A stretch of 64,000 nt of DNA from Pseudoflavitalea sp. G-6-1-2 (GTDB lineage Bacteria > Bacteroidota > Bacteroidia > Chitinophagales > Chitinophagaceae). Below the pieces are notes generated by a model. It was given only the letters and a program-made list of their open reading frames with translations. It had not been told where the DNA came from and ran no database searches. Shown here piece after piece: positions 8,423-17,694 of the stretch (positions are counted from its first letter, which is position 1; each line of letters starts with the position of its first letter). The DNA lies in the NCBI RefSeq assembly GCF_012927185.1, contig NZ_JABBGB010000001.1:248001-312000 (forward strand), in the 5' to 3' direction. A program made the translations under genes and the position numbers.

Positions 8423-9958
8423 ATGAATAAGAATGTTCGTGTAAGGTTTGCGCCAAGCCCCACCGGTGGTCTTCACCTGGGCGGCGTTCGTACTGTGCTG
8501 TACAATTATCTTTTTGCCCGGCATAATGCAGGCGAATTTGTACTGCGTATTGAAGATACCGATCAAACCCGTTTCGTTCCCGGCGCTGAAGATTACATCG
8601 TTCAATGTCTGCAATGGTGTGGCATGATACCTGATGAAGGACCTGTAACCGGCGGCCCATACGCGCCTTATCGCCAGAGCGAAAGAAAATCACTTTACCG
8701 CCAATATGCCGAACAACTGGTAAAAAGCGGTCATGCTTACTATGCATTCGACAGACCCGAAGAACTGGAAAGCATGCGCGAGCGATTCAAAACGGCAACC
8801 AATCCTGCACCTCAATACGATCACAATGTGCGGCTCGAAATGCGCAACTCCTGTTCGCTTACACTCGAAGAAACTGAAACGTTGCTGGAAGATGGCGTGC
8901 CTCACGTGATCCGCATCCGCATGCCGGAAAACGAAACCGTTACTTTCAACGATATGATCCGTGGCGAAGTAAGCTTCAATACCGGACTCGTAGACGACAA
9001 GGTTTTGCTGAAGGCCGATGGCATGCCTACCTATCACCTCGCCGTTGTAGTGGATGATTATCTGATGAAGATCACTCACGCATTCCGTGGAGAAGAATGG
9101 CTGCCCAGCTCTCCGGTTCACGTACTGCTCTGGAAATATCTGGGATGGGAAGATGCCATGCCTCAGTGGGCGCATCTGCCGCTGATTCTGAAACCCGATG
9201 GAAACGGCAAGCTCAGCAAACGCGACGGCGATCGCTTAGGCTTCCCCGTTTTCGCTATGAACTGGACCGATCCAAAAACCACAGAACTCACCAAAGGCTT
9301 CAGGGAACTGGGTTTCATGCCCGAAGCATTCATCAATATGCTGGCCATGCTCGGCTGGAACGATGGAACAGATCAGGAGATCTTCACCATCGAAGAACTG
9401 ATCAGCAAGTTCTCCATCGACCGCGTGCACAAAGGTGGAGCGAAATTCGATTTCGAGAAAGCCAAATGGTTCAACCACGAATGGATCAAACGTTCTGATG
9501 CCGCACGCCTTCTCCCCGACGTGAAGCGTGTACTCGCAGACAACGGACTGAACATTGCAGATGATGCACTGCTCTCCTCCGTGATCACGCTCGTGAAAGA
9601 CCGTTGTACCTTGCTCACAGATTTCTACGATCAATCGAAGTTCTTCTTCGAAACGCCGCAGCAACTCGATCTCGATGCTGTTCGCCCGAAGTGGAATGCA
9701 GAGAAGAAAACATTCTTCGAAGCCGCGATTGCCCAGATAGAAGCTGCACCTGCATTCCAGGCCACAGAGCAGGAAGCCGCCTTCAAAGAGCTCGCTGCAA
9801 AACACAATATCAAACCCGGCGAACTGATGATGCCATTGCGCATTATGCTGGTTGGCGGAAAGTTCGGTCCTGGTGTATTTGATATTGCCGCCATCATCGG
9901 AAAGAACGAAACGATTCACCGCATCCAGCAGGCACTGAAGCAGCTGGATCTTGCTTAA
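8423..9958 (+). CDS. gltX: Glutamyl-tRNA synthetase
   Basis: A 511-residue class Ic aminoacyl-tRNA synthetase of standard bacterial length. The HIGH-type motif is 'HLGG' (18-21) within 'APSPTGGLHLGG', and the KMSKS-type motif is 'KLSKR' (263-267). It charges tRNA-Glu with glutamate in the cytosol. A TTG three codons upstream belongs to the -7 box, so the ATG at 8423 is chosen. The cobalamin-binding protein gene follows after 18 bp and the enoyl-CoA hydratase gene after that; the three are probably co-transcribed and end at the 11220-11252 terminator. The promoter position suggests a leaderless mRNA. Confidence 0.97.
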   Translation: MNKNVRVRFAPSPTGGLHLGGVRTVLYNYLFARHNAGEFVLRIEDTDQTRFVPGAEDYIVQCLQWCGMIPDEGPVTGGPYAPYRQSERKSLYRQYAEQLVKSGHAYYAFDRPEELESMRERFKTATNPAPQYDHNVRLEMRNSCSLTLEETETLLEDGVPHVIRIRMPENETVTFNDMIRGEVSFNTGLVDDKVLLKADGMPTYHLAVVVDDYLMKITHAFRGEEWLPSSPVHVLLWKYLGWEDAMPQWAHLPLILKPDGNGKLSKRDGDRLGFPVFAMNWTDPKTTELTKGFRELGFMPEAFINMLAMLGWNDGTDQEIFTIEELISKFSIDRVHKGGAKFDFEKAKWFNHEWIKRSDAARLLPDVKRVLADNGLNIADDALLSSVITLVKDRCTLLTDFYDQSKFFFETPQQLDLDAVRPKWNAEKKTFFEAAIAQIEAAPAFQATEQEAAFKELAAKHNIKPGELMMPLRIMLVGGKFGPGVFDIAAIIGKNETIHRIQQALKQLDLA

Positions 9959-9976
9959 TATGAAAAATCAAATTGT

Positions 9977-10384
9977 ATGTCTCGCCCCATCAGAGTGTTA
10001 GTTGCCAAAGTGGGCCTCGATGGCCATGACCGCGGAGCCAAAGTGATTGCCACCGCTCTCCGCGATGCCGGTATGGAAGTGATCTACACCGGTCTGCGTC
10101 AAACGCCTGAAATGGTTGTCAGCGCTGCATTGCAGGAAGACGTCGATGCCATCGGCATCAGTATTCTCTCTGGTGCGCACATGACCGTATTTCCGAAAGT
10201 AATTCAGCTCATGAAAGACAAGGGTATGGATGATGTACTGCTCACAGGCGGCGGCATCATTCCCGAAGACGATATGCAGCAGCTCAATGCCCTGGGCGTT
10301 GGCAAATTGTTTGCGCCCGGAACTTCCACAGCAGACATCTCCAGTTACATCACTGACTGGGTAAAAGAGCATCGCAGTTTCTGA
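9977..10384 (+). CDS. Stand-alone cobalamin-binding subunit of a methylmalonyl-CoA-type mutase
   Basis: This 135-residue protein consists only of a B12-binding Rossmann domain. It carries the full base-off/His-on signature: Asp15-x-His17-x2-Gly20 ('DGHDRG'), 'SIL' at 62-64 and 'GGG' at 91-93, with the spacings of the mutase family (41 and about 28 residues). Such small subunits pair with a separate catalytic subunit in archaeal and some bacterial methylmalonyl-CoA or 2-hydroxyisobutyryl-CoA-type mutases. No large subunit is encoded in this window. It is 23 bp upstream of an enoyl-CoA hydratase gene, and a methylmalonyl-CoA epimerase gene lies at 32.8 kb, so a role in propionyl-CoA or branched-chain acyl-CoA breakdown is likely. 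Confidence 0.9.
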   Translation: MSRPIRVLVAKVGLDGHDRGAKVIATALRDAGMEVIYTGLRQTPEMVVSAALQEDVDAIGISILSGAHMTVFPKVIQLMKDKGMDDVLLTGGGIIPEDDMQQLNALGVGKLFAPGTSTADISSYITDWVKEHRSF

Positions 10385-10407
10385 TCAACTTTTAAATCAA
10401 TTGCATC

Positions 10408-11184
10408 ATGTCATATCAAACCTTACTTACCAGCCTTGAAGATGGCATTTTCACCATCACCATCAATCGCCCTGATAAGCTGAACGCCATCAACAAAACG
10501 GTGATGGAGGAGCTGGGACTGGCTGTGGCAGAGATTTACAACAATCCTGCGATCCGCTCGGCCATCATTACCGGCGCTGGTCCCAAAGCATTTGTTGCAG
10601 GTGCCGACATCACCGAATTCATGGGATTGAGCAAAGAAGAAGGAATGGCTATCGCAAAGAAAGGCCATGATATTTTTTTCAGTATCGAACGTTCACCAAA
10701 GCCCATCGTTGCAGCCATCAACGGATTTGCATTGGGTGGAGGATGTGAGCTTGCACTCAGCTGTCACTTCATGATCGCCGCAGAGAACGCTAAATTCGGA
10801 CAACCCGAAGTGAACCTCGGACTGATCCCCGGATACGGCGGAACACAGCGTCTGGTGCAGCTTGTAGGCAAAAACAGAGCCATGGAATTACTGATGAGTG
10901 GCCGCACCGTAAACGCACAGGAAGCCCTCACCATGGGTATCGTTAATGAAGTAGTGCCGCAGGAAAATCTGCTTGCACGCGTGAAAGAAATTCTTACGCT
11001 GATCAATTCCAAAGCGCCCATCGCACTTACCAAAGTAATCGACTGCGTAAACAATTTCGATCACAGCAAACGCGGCTATGATTATGAAGTGGCACAGTTC
11101 GGAGAATGCTTCGCAACTGAAGACATGAAAGAAGGCGTAAATGCATTTCTCGAAAAAAGAAAGGCAGATTTCAAAGGAAAATAA
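10408..11184 (+). CDS. Enoyl-CoA hydratase/isomerase (crotonase family)
   Basis: A 258-residue crotonase-fold protein of normal length. The oxyanion-hole segments 'VAGADI' (63-68) and 'ALGGGCE' (108-114) are present, and both catalytic glutamates are in place: Glu114, and Glu134 in 'FGQPEVNLGLIPGYGG'. That pair marks a true hydratase that adds water across trans-2-enoyl-CoA, as in beta-oxidation or amino-acid breakdown. It follows the cobalamin-binding subunit by 23 bp in the gltX operon, consistent with acyl-CoA catabolism. The preferred chain length cannot be read from the sequence. Confidence 0.93.
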   Translation: MSYQTLLTSLEDGIFTITINRPDKLNAINKTVMEELGLAVAEIYNNPAIRSAIITGAGPKAFVAGADITEFMGLSKEEGMAIAKKGHDIFFSIERSPKPIVAAINGFALGGGCELALSCHFMIAAENAKFGQPEVNLGLIPGYGGTQRLVQLVGKNRAMELLMSGRTVNAQEALTMGIVNEVVPQENLLARVKEILTLINSKAPIALTKVIDCVNNFDHSKRGYDYEVAQFGECFATEDMKEGVNAFLEKRKADFKGK

Positions 11185-11219
11185 TTCTTCGGAATCGTGT
11201 AACGCAAAAGATAAGTTAT

Positions 11220-11252
11220 GATCGGAACCCGAAAGAGTTCCGATCTGTTTTT
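11220..11252 (+). terminator. Intrinsic terminator after enoyl-CoA hydratase gene
   Basis: A 9-bp stem (gatcggaac/gttccgatc) with an 8-base loop, followed by tg and seven T. It lies 36 bp past the stop codon and should end the gltX operon transcript. Confidence 0.88.
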
Positions 11253-11343
11253 TTAAGATCAGATCAAAGCTGATGTAAAAATTTACCTGCTGACAAAAGC
11301 AGTAGCTGTAAATTGAAAGTTCATATCTAATGCTCATTTACCC

Positions 11344-11868
11344 ATGTACGAAGAAATTCTGGAGATAACGAAACCGATCAGGCATACTGGCGATGAAAAC
11401 GCACTTACACAGTTTCCGCCATCCTATCAACAATTCGCCAAAGAGCTCGGTTATGGCTTACTCTGTGGGCTGTTCATCGTCTACATTCCTTTCCCGGCTC
11501 CTCACGACAAACATCCCGACTCCTTCCCCGTTGCGCGTAAAAGACTCAGGTCTTTTTTGGATGCATACTTCGACATAGATCTTGAAATACTGAAAGACGA
11601 AAAAACATATGCTCTGCTTCAGCGTGCAGAACCCTTTGCCAAAAGTGAAAACGGAGAGTTTCTTTTTTGGGATAAGGATCATCCCAATGCAGATGGAGAG
11701 TGGCCGATCTATCTGGCAAATTTTCCGGTAAGCATTACCCATGTTGCGAATAGCCTCCCTGAACTAATCAGCAAGCTTACAAATGCAGCAACAATACAAA
11801 GTGTAATGCAATTTACCAGATCACCACTGCAGGCGACTTTTTCGCCTTATGATGCAATCCGGTACTAA
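11344..11868 (+). CDS. SMI1/KNR4 (SUKH)-like protein
   Basis: This 174-residue soluble protein has the start of the SUKH fold: 'FPPSYQQFAKELGYGLLCGLF' resembles the family's LPxxYxxFLxxxGxG signature. The later strand 'PIYLANFPVSITHVANSLPEL' fits the usual end of the domain. In bacteria SUKH proteins are often immunity proteins against polymorphic toxins, but many are solitary with unknown roles. No toxin gene is adjacent; upstream is the gltX operon terminator and downstream, convergent, is a fucosidase gene only 5 bp away. The family call is by pattern and moderately sure; the function is not known. Confidence 0.65.
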   Translation: MYEEILEITKPIRHTGDENALTQFPPSYQQFAKELGYGLLCGLFIVYIPFPAPHDKHPDSFPVARKRLRSFLDAYFDIDLEILKDEKTYALLQRAEPFAKSENGEFLFWDKDHPNADGEWPIYLANFPVSITHVANSLPELISKLTNAATIQSVMQFTRSPLQATFSPYDAIRY

Positions 11869-11873
11869 GAACA

Positions 11874-13295
11874 TTACTGATAATCCGGACAATCGAATAA
11901 CTGAATCTCGCCCAGAATAGGGCTTGCTTTCGCTTTCGTGATCGACACCCTCACTTTCTGTGTCAGTTGCCGGGGGAATTGAAGAATTCGCTTATACCCC
12001 ACCGTTGTTCCCTGCGTTACAGGCACCCACGTACTATCATTCAACGCTTCTACTGTAAATGCTTCGATGCGCTGTCCGGCTTCGATGTATTCCTGCAACA
12101 TGATTGTATTGAACTGTTTCGGTGTTTCCAGCTCCAGTTCGATGGAGCAGGTCAGGGAATCTTTGAGTGGTGCCCAGTGAGAGAATCTGAATCCGTCTAC
12201 CAGCAATGAGGGCAGGTAACCCGCACGCGAGCTGGACACCGTTACTCTGGAACGCTGTGCCAGATTGGTTTTGAAGCATGCTTCGCGCAAATCTTTGAAG
12301 GCCATCAGCGATGCAGAATCAGGTGCAGCGATCAAACCACGACGATCAGGTGGCACATTCAGCAGCAGCGCAGCGCCACGCCCTACGGATGTCATGTAGA
12401 TCTTCATCAGTTCTTTGCCGGATTTCACCAGCGAGTCTTCATTGGCGTGCCAGAACCAACCCGGACGAATGGATACATCGCATTCAGCAGGTATCCAGTT
12501 CTTGCCGTTTATGTTGCCCATGTTCAGCGTATCGTTGGGAGGGGCGCCGATTCCGCGGGAGAATCCGGTAGTATCGAGCAAACTCCAGTTGGTAGTGCCT
12601 GCAATGCCTTTTTCGTTTCCTACCCATCGTATATCCGGACCAATATCGCTGAAGATCACAGCTTGCGGAGCAAGCATGCGAGCTGTTCTTTCGAATCGCG
12701 GAAAATCGTATTGCTGTTTTTTGCCATTGGGACCTTCGCCATTGGCGCCATCCCACCAGAGCTCGAAAATCTCATCGTAGTTGTGCAGCAGCTGCGTCAT
12801 GCTGCGCACATAAATATTATTGTAGTCGTCGGTTCCGTAATCAGGATGATTGCGATCCCATGGAGAGATATACACGCCGAATTTAATGCCGTAGCTGGAA
12901 CATGCATCTGACAATTCTTTCAGCACATCACCACGTCCATTTTTCCAGGGGCTTTCAGAAACAGTATAGTTGCTGTACTGGTTAGGCCAGAGACAGAATC
13001 CATCGTGATGTTTGGCGGTGATGATGATGCCCTTGGCGCCTGCATCGCGTGCAATGCGTGCCCACTGTCTGCAATCGAGCGCAGTTGGATTGAAGATGCC
13101 GGCAGCTTCCTTTCCCGTTCCCCATTCGAGGTCACTGAAAGTATTGGGCCCGAAATGCATGAAGAAGTAGTATTCCATCTCCTGCCATTTCATTTGCTTG
13201 GTGGATGGAACAGGGCCAACCTGCTCAACAAGTTGTGCCTCACCACTCATACAGGTGAGTACAATCAGAAGCGTAGTGATGGTGGTTCGCAGCAT
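11874..13295 (-). CDS. Exported alpha-L-fucosidase, GH29, with C-terminal discoidin-like domain
   Basis: A 473-residue protein with a signal peptide (hydrophobic 3-18, cleavage near residue 20). The GH29 barrel shows 'MHFGPNTF' (46-53), 'KHHDGF' (95-100) and the nucleophile Asp182 in 'LWWDGANGEG'. The form 'WWDGANG' and the short barrel suggest the alpha-1,3/1,4-selective branch of GH29. The last 130 residues resemble a galactose-binding-like (F5/8 type C) module. It removes terminal fucose from glycans in the periplasm or outside. It is the last gene of a three-fucosidase array; its start is 5 bp from the stop of the GH95 gene, so they are co-transcribed. The acid/base residue was not located. 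Confidence 0.9.
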   Translation of the reverse strand: MLRTTITTLLIVLTCMSGEAQLVEQVGPVPSTKQMKWQEMEYYFFMHFGPNTFSDLEWGTGKEAAGIFNPTALDCRQWARIARDAGAKGIIITAKHHDGFCLWPNQYSNYTVSESPWKNGRGDVLKELSDACSSYGIKFGVYISPWDRNHPDYGTDDYNNIYVRSMTQLLHNYDEIFELWWDGANGEGPNGKKQQYDFPRFERTARMLAPQAVIFSDIGPDIRWVGNEKGIAGTTNWSLLDTTGFSRGIGAPPNDTLNMGNINGKNWIPAECDVSIRPGWFWHANEDSLVKSGKELMKIYMTSVGRGAALLLNVPPDRRGLIAAPDSASLMAFKDLREACFKTNLAQRSRVTVSSSRAGYLPSLLVDGFRFSHWAPLKDSLTCSIELELETPKQFNTIMLQEYIEAGQRIEAFTVEALNDSTWVPVTQGTTVGYKRILQFPRQLTQKVRVSITKAKASPILGEIQLFDCPDYQ

Positions 13296-13300
13296 ATGTT

Positions 13301-15550
13301 TTATTCAAATCCGTTGACGATTCGGATAGTTTGTCCCTTTTTCATGGGAATTACAAAGATGTTATCTTTCAAAAGAACATTTTTGTGGGCTATGCCTTCT
13401 ACGATCCAGGTGTGAAAGTGGCGGGGCTTTTTGATACGCGCTACTCCATTTCGGGTAGCCGCGATAGTTAGATCGTATTCTACGCCGTTCTCTTTTCGGG
13501 CGCTGACGAGAAAACCGCCTTCGGTACGGAGCTTGCTGAAAGATACGTTGTTCCAGCTGGAAGGCAATGCAGGAAATATTTCGATATACCCGCGATGGCT
13601 TTGCAGCAGCATTTCATGGATGCCTTGCGCAAAAGCAAAGTTTCCTTCGAGCGTAAAAGGCCTGTAGGTGTAATGAGAATATTGCCCTCCTTTCTGATCA
13701 CCATTCAAATGGAAGCTGTTGGACGAAACAAAATTCGATGCGAAGATCTGCAACTGACGAAGGGCACTGTCGCCCTGTAATGTACGCGCATAGAGGTTTC
13801 CCATCCATGCAAAAGAATAGCCAACCCATTCGCCTGTACCAAGACTGCGGAGATGATTAAATGACTTTTCGATGGTGATGCTGTCCAATGCATTTTCTGT
13901 TTTTACCAACCCCAAAGGATGAATACCCATATACGCGCTCATGTGCCGGTGCGAATGTTTCATATTCGTTCCGGGTGCGATGGTGAGGCCCGTTTCATTG
14001 ATCGAAAGGGCAGGTAATCCGGCAAGCAATTTCGACCATCTCACAGCATCGGTTTTGGCACCGGCTTTCAGCGCCATTTCACGTGCGTTGCCCGCGAGAG
14101 ATTTCGCAAGTGCGAGATCATAATTGGTCCATACTTTAAACCAGGCTGTGATATCATTATCGTTGTATTCAGGGCTGGAGCTCAATGGCAGCATCCTTGG
14201 GCCCTTCTGCACTTTGGTGATCTGTTCGAGATAGATCGCAGCTTCTTTGATGTAAGGATAAGCACGTGTCAGCAGAAACTGATCATCACCGCTGTACTTC
14301 CATTGCTGATAGAAATGCTGTGCAACCCAGCAAACTGTGGTCGGCGACATGGAGTATTGAATCCATCCTCCCATTGGTTTGCCGCTGATAGTGGTTACAC
14401 CGGGAACGTTCAATCCGTCGGTTCCGAAATATTGTTTTGTCCAGCGTTTGTTCTCTTCCCTGATCTTCCAGAGCCAGTTGGTGAAACCTGCAGTGAGGTC
14501 GGTGTGGTTGGATGCATAACCGGGCCAGTAACTCAGTTCGGTATTGAGATCGTGGTGATAATCTCCTTTCCATGGCGGCAGTTTTCCATTGTCTGCAGTC
14601 CAGATGGCTTGCAGAGAAATGGGCGGCGTATTGTTGCGCGCAACGCAGGCAAACTTGTACATATCGAGATAGTACTGTTTCTCCAGTAATGTATCGGGAA
14701 TAGAGATGGAAGAGCGGCTCCAGAAATCATCCCACCACTTGCTGTGCTCCTTCCAGATGTCTGCACCCAGAACACCATCGATTTTTGAGAGTGAAGCAGG
14801 TTTATCGATACTGATAGTCCAGGCTCCAACAAGCGCCCCTCTTATTTCCTGCCAGTTGACCAACAGCTCGTAATAATGTCCATTGTAAGTGGGCTGATGG
14901 TATCGGTAGCCATGGGCAGTTTTTGTAATAGTTCCTTTCGGATAACCAAGCCTGCTGAGGCTTTGACCGTTGTGACTGTTACCTGATATTTGTTCCCCCT
15001 GATAAGTCGGTGGTATTACAGAAGGAAGCAATGACGTAAACTCTGATTCCGGTACACCTACCCATCCGAAATATCCTTCCTGCTTTGTTGCCTGAACATA
15101 GCTGCGAAATTTTCTTCCTCCGGAAAAATAAATGGTGCTCAATCCATTTTGGATGTCGAGTTCGGCACTATCTGTTTTACTGTTTGCAGGAAAAGAAAAT
15201 TCAATGGCTCCAGCAGGAATCTTACAGGGCGCAGCATTTACATCGTAAGGCTGATCACCGAGTTTCTGAACAGTATCGTACTCGCCTTTCAACACCTGCT
15301 GATGCACCCAGTTATATTTGAGCCGGTCGATCTGTGGCATGGGTCTGTCATCCCACAGATCGATCCGGTCTAATGAAAGTCTGATCTTATCACCGTGTTG
15401 CCAGATCAATGCGCCGAGCCAGCCATTGCCGATGGGCATTGCCTCATCCCATTGTTTGGGCATCTGCTTCATGCGTAGAAAATGCGATTCATTCACCTGC
15501 GCAGCCGCAGCGTTTCCCAACAGGAGGAGCATCCACAACACAGATCTCAT
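13301..15550 (-). CDS. Exported GH95-type alpha-L-fucosidase, divergent
   Basis: A 749-residue protein with a signal peptide (cleavage near residue 18, after 'AAAA'). Family features: 'EAMPIGNGWLGALIW' (36-50) at the start, 'HHDLNTELSYWPGY' (332-345) in the (alpha/alpha)6 barrel, 'SSPEYN' (458-463, probable acid Glu461), and 'GIHEMLLQSHRG' near the C-terminus. GH95 enzymes are inverting 1,2-alpha-L-fucosidases or galactosidases. Before the last motif this protein reads 'FTLEGNFAFAQG', where most members have a DGNFG-type sequence, so an Asp is replaced by Glu and specificity may differ. It is middle gene of the fucosidase array, 38 bp after the GH29-PA14 gene. Confidence 0.87.
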   Translation of the reverse strand: MRSVLWMLLLLGNAAAAQVNESHFLRMKQMPKQWDEAMPIGNGWLGALIWQHGDKIRLSLDRIDLWDDRPMPQIDRLKYNWVHQQVLKGEYDTVQKLGDQPYDVNAAPCKIPAGAIEFSFPANSKTDSAELDIQNGLSTIYFSGGRKFRSYVQATKQEGYFGWVGVPESEFTSLLPSVIPPTYQGEQISGNSHNGQSLSRLGYPKGTITKTAHGYRYHQPTYNGHYYELLVNWQEIRGALVGAWTISIDKPASLSKIDGVLGADIWKEHSKWWDDFWSRSSISIPDTLLEKQYYLDMYKFACVARNNTPPISLQAIWTADNGKLPPWKGDYHHDLNTELSYWPGYASNHTDLTAGFTNWLWKIREENKRWTKQYFGTDGLNVPGVTTISGKPMGGWIQYSMSPTTVCWVAQHFYQQWKYSGDDQFLLTRAYPYIKEAAIYLEQITKVQKGPRMLPLSSSPEYNDNDITAWFKVWTNYDLALAKSLAGNAREMALKAGAKTDAVRWSKLLAGLPALSINETGLTIAPGTNMKHSHRHMSAYMGIHPLGLVKTENALDSITIEKSFNHLRSLGTGEWVGYSFAWMGNLYARTLQGDSALRQLQIFASNFVSSNSFHLNGDQKGGQYSHYTYRPFTLEGNFAFAQGIHEMLLQSHRGYIEIFPALPSSWNNVSFSKLRTEGGFLVSARKENGVEYDLTIAATRNGVARIKKPRHFHTWIVEGIAHKNVLLKDNIFVIPMKKGQTIRIVNGFE

Positions 15551-15588
15551 AAAGAAGGATTATGTAACGAAGTTAAGTGTTTGACACA

Positions 15589-17649
15589 CTAGTTTTCACG
15601 ATATAACACAACATCCGGAATCCGCATTTTCGGAATGCCGGGTCCTTTCCAATGTACTTCGAGATTGTCCCCGCCTCCACTCTGAAAATATTGCACTTTG
15701 ATGGAATGGAACCCTTTGCCGAGTGGGATATCATTTCCTTTTTCTATTTCACCGTGCAGGCCATTGTTGTCTACGAGTGGTTTGCCATCGATGAACATGC
15801 GGCTTCCATCGTCGGAGGTAAGATAGAAAGTATAGATGCCATCAACCGGAATTCTGATGTATCCGTCAAAAACAAATCCGTAGTCGTTCTTTCCGCGCTT
15901 CATGCTGATATCGAAATTGGCGAGTGTGCCCATAGCAGCAGGCGACAGTTTTGCAAATTCTGGAATGGAATCCCATCGGCCTTCGTAGGATGCAAATTGC
16001 AATCCTCCATTGGTAAGATTCAGGTCCATGGCTGCAACGGGACTAACTTTATCAAAATTCGCAGTGGCAATTTCGGAGATCCTTTTGCCATTGAGGAATA
16101 CAGCTGCTTTCACTACAGAAGATTTTCTGAGTATCACACTGCGTCCCTGTTGTGATGTGCTTACCGGATCTTTTCCGTTGGTAGTGAAGTACACAACAGA
16201 TCCTGGTACTTTGCTTCCGAACTGAACAAGCAACTGATCGGTGAATATGCTGGCATTGGCATCGATGGTGGGTTCTGCATAAACGATGGGCTTGCCTTTG
16301 ATCTCTACCGCAATCACCGTGGCAAAAGGTTGTTTGGTCACTTCTGCCAGGCTGATGAGATTACCGAATGATTGTTTGGTGTATTTCAATGATTTATTAT
16401 CAGCCAGTGCATACACTTTTGAAATATTGTTTCCGAAGGAAGGAAGCTGCAGGTTGCCATCTTCCGGCCATTTGGTAACGTGGAAGAACAAACGCGTTCC
16501 GCTGGGAATGGCTTGTTGCGTGCAATAGCCGTTCCTGAAATTCTTAAACGGACTTGCCTGTGTATTGTAGATGGAGGCACTGTTTACGCTCATCCATTTG
16601 CCTATATCGCGCAGCCGTTCGATGCTTGCCTGCGGAAAAACTCCTTCTGCAGTGGGGCCAACATTCAGCAAATAGTTGCCGCCTTTGGAAGATGTTTCGA
16701 TGAGTTTGTGAACGAGATCCTCAGCGGATTTCCAGTTATTGTCGTGGCTGTTGTATCCCCAGTTCTGATTCATGGTCATGCAGCTCTCCCAATCAACGCC
16801 GGGAAATCCGGTAGCGGGGATCTCCTGTTCGGGCGTTCCGTAGTCGCCGACAAAATCGCCGGCTTTGGTGAGGCCCGCCATGCCCGATCTTCCTTTATCG
16901 ATGCGGTTGTTGATGATGATGTCTGGTTGAAATCCTTTGATGTATTGATAAAGATCTTTTGCCTGTTCGTGGGTCCAGGTATCTTCCCATTCTCCATCGA
17001 ACCAGAGCACACCGATCTTTCCGTAATTGGTGAGCAGTTCTTTGAGTTGCGCTTTCATGTAACTCACGTAGCGGCTGAAGTCTGCACCTTCGGTAGAACG
17101 GTCCGATTCCCAGTCGCGGCGCGGCAGGTAATCCGGATGATGCCAGTCCATGATCGAATAATAAAAGCAAAGCTGAACGCCGTGTTTGGCGCAGGCATCA
17201 GCCAGTTCTTTGAGCACATCTTTTTTGAATGGCGTGTTCATCGGATTGAAATCAGATGTGGCAGTGGGCCAGTTGGCATAACCATCGTGATGTTTGGTAG
17301 TGATCACGAGATACTTCATGCCGGCATCCTTTGCCATGCTCACCCACTCATCGGCATTGAATTTTGTGGGATTGAACTGTTGGAGAAATTTGTCGTAAGT
17401 GGTTAATGGGATCTGTGCATTGTTGCGGATCCATTCGCCATAGTCGGTTCGGCCATTCCATTCGCCTGCGGGCACTGCATAGAGGCCCCAGTGGATAAAC
17501 ATTCCGAATCGCGCATCGCGCCACCATTGCATTTGCTGGGAACTCGTTTTGGTTTTGGTTACCTGGGCCAGAGGGCGCATGAATAAACTGCCTGTTGCAA
17601 GCATAGCTGTAGTGAACAGCCACTTCATCATGCCTGGAGTGTGTTGCAT
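15589..17649 (-). CDS. Exported alpha-L-fucosidase, GH29, with CHB_HEX_C-like and PA14 domains
   Basis: A 686-residue protein with a signal peptide (hydrophobic about 8-24). The GH29 barrel has 'FIHWGLYAVP' (51-60), 'KHHDGY' (119-124), 'YYSIMDWHHPDY' (163-174) and the nucleophile Asp218 in 'VLWFDGEW', typical of broad-specificity GH29 enzymes. Residues about 460-535 resemble the chitobiase/hexosaminidase C-terminal domain ('VVYFTTNGKDP'), and about 555-685 form a PA14 carbohydrate-binding domain ('YTFYLTSDDGSRMFIDG'). Met8 at 17628 would give a shorter signal peptide. It is first in the fucosidase array and divergent from the LacI regulator, which probably controls it. Confidence 0.93.
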   Translation of the reverse strand: MQHTPGMMKWLFTTAMLATGSLFMRPLAQVTKTKTSSQQMQWWRDARFGMFIHWGLYAVPAGEWNGRTDYGEWIRNNAQIPLTTYDKFLQQFNPTKFNADEWVSMAKDAGMKYLVITTKHHDGYANWPTATSDFNPMNTPFKKDVLKELADACAKHGVQLCFYYSIMDWHHPDYLPRRDWESDRSTEGADFSRYVSYMKAQLKELLTNYGKIGVLWFDGEWEDTWTHEQAKDLYQYIKGFQPDIIINNRIDKGRSGMAGLTKAGDFVGDYGTPEQEIPATGFPGVDWESCMTMNQNWGYNSHDNNWKSAEDLVHKLIETSSKGGNYLLNVGPTAEGVFPQASIERLRDIGKWMSVNSASIYNTQASPFKNFRNGYCTQQAIPSGTRLFFHVTKWPEDGNLQLPSFGNNISKVYALADNKSLKYTKQSFGNLISLAEVTKQPFATVIAVEIKGKPIVYAEPTIDANASIFTDQLLVQFGSKVPGSVVYFTTNGKDPVSTSQQGRSVILRKSSVVKAAVFLNGKRISEIATANFDKVSPVAAMDLNLTNGGLQFASYEGRWDSIPEFAKLSPAAMGTLANFDISMKRGKNDYGFVFDGYIRIPVDGIYTFYLTSDDGSRMFIDGKPLVDNNGLHGEIEKGNDIPLGKGFHSIKVQYFQSGGGDNLEVHWKGPGIPKMRIPDVVLYREN

Positions 17650-17694
17650 AGTTGGTTGGTTAAATACTCTGTTAATAAAAACTAGAGCAAGCAG

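Noticed and set aside
16480-17406. Long plus-strand open frame opposite the GH29-PA14 gene
   Set aside because: Antisense shadow of a clear GH29 catalytic domain; no signal, start site or motif of its own.
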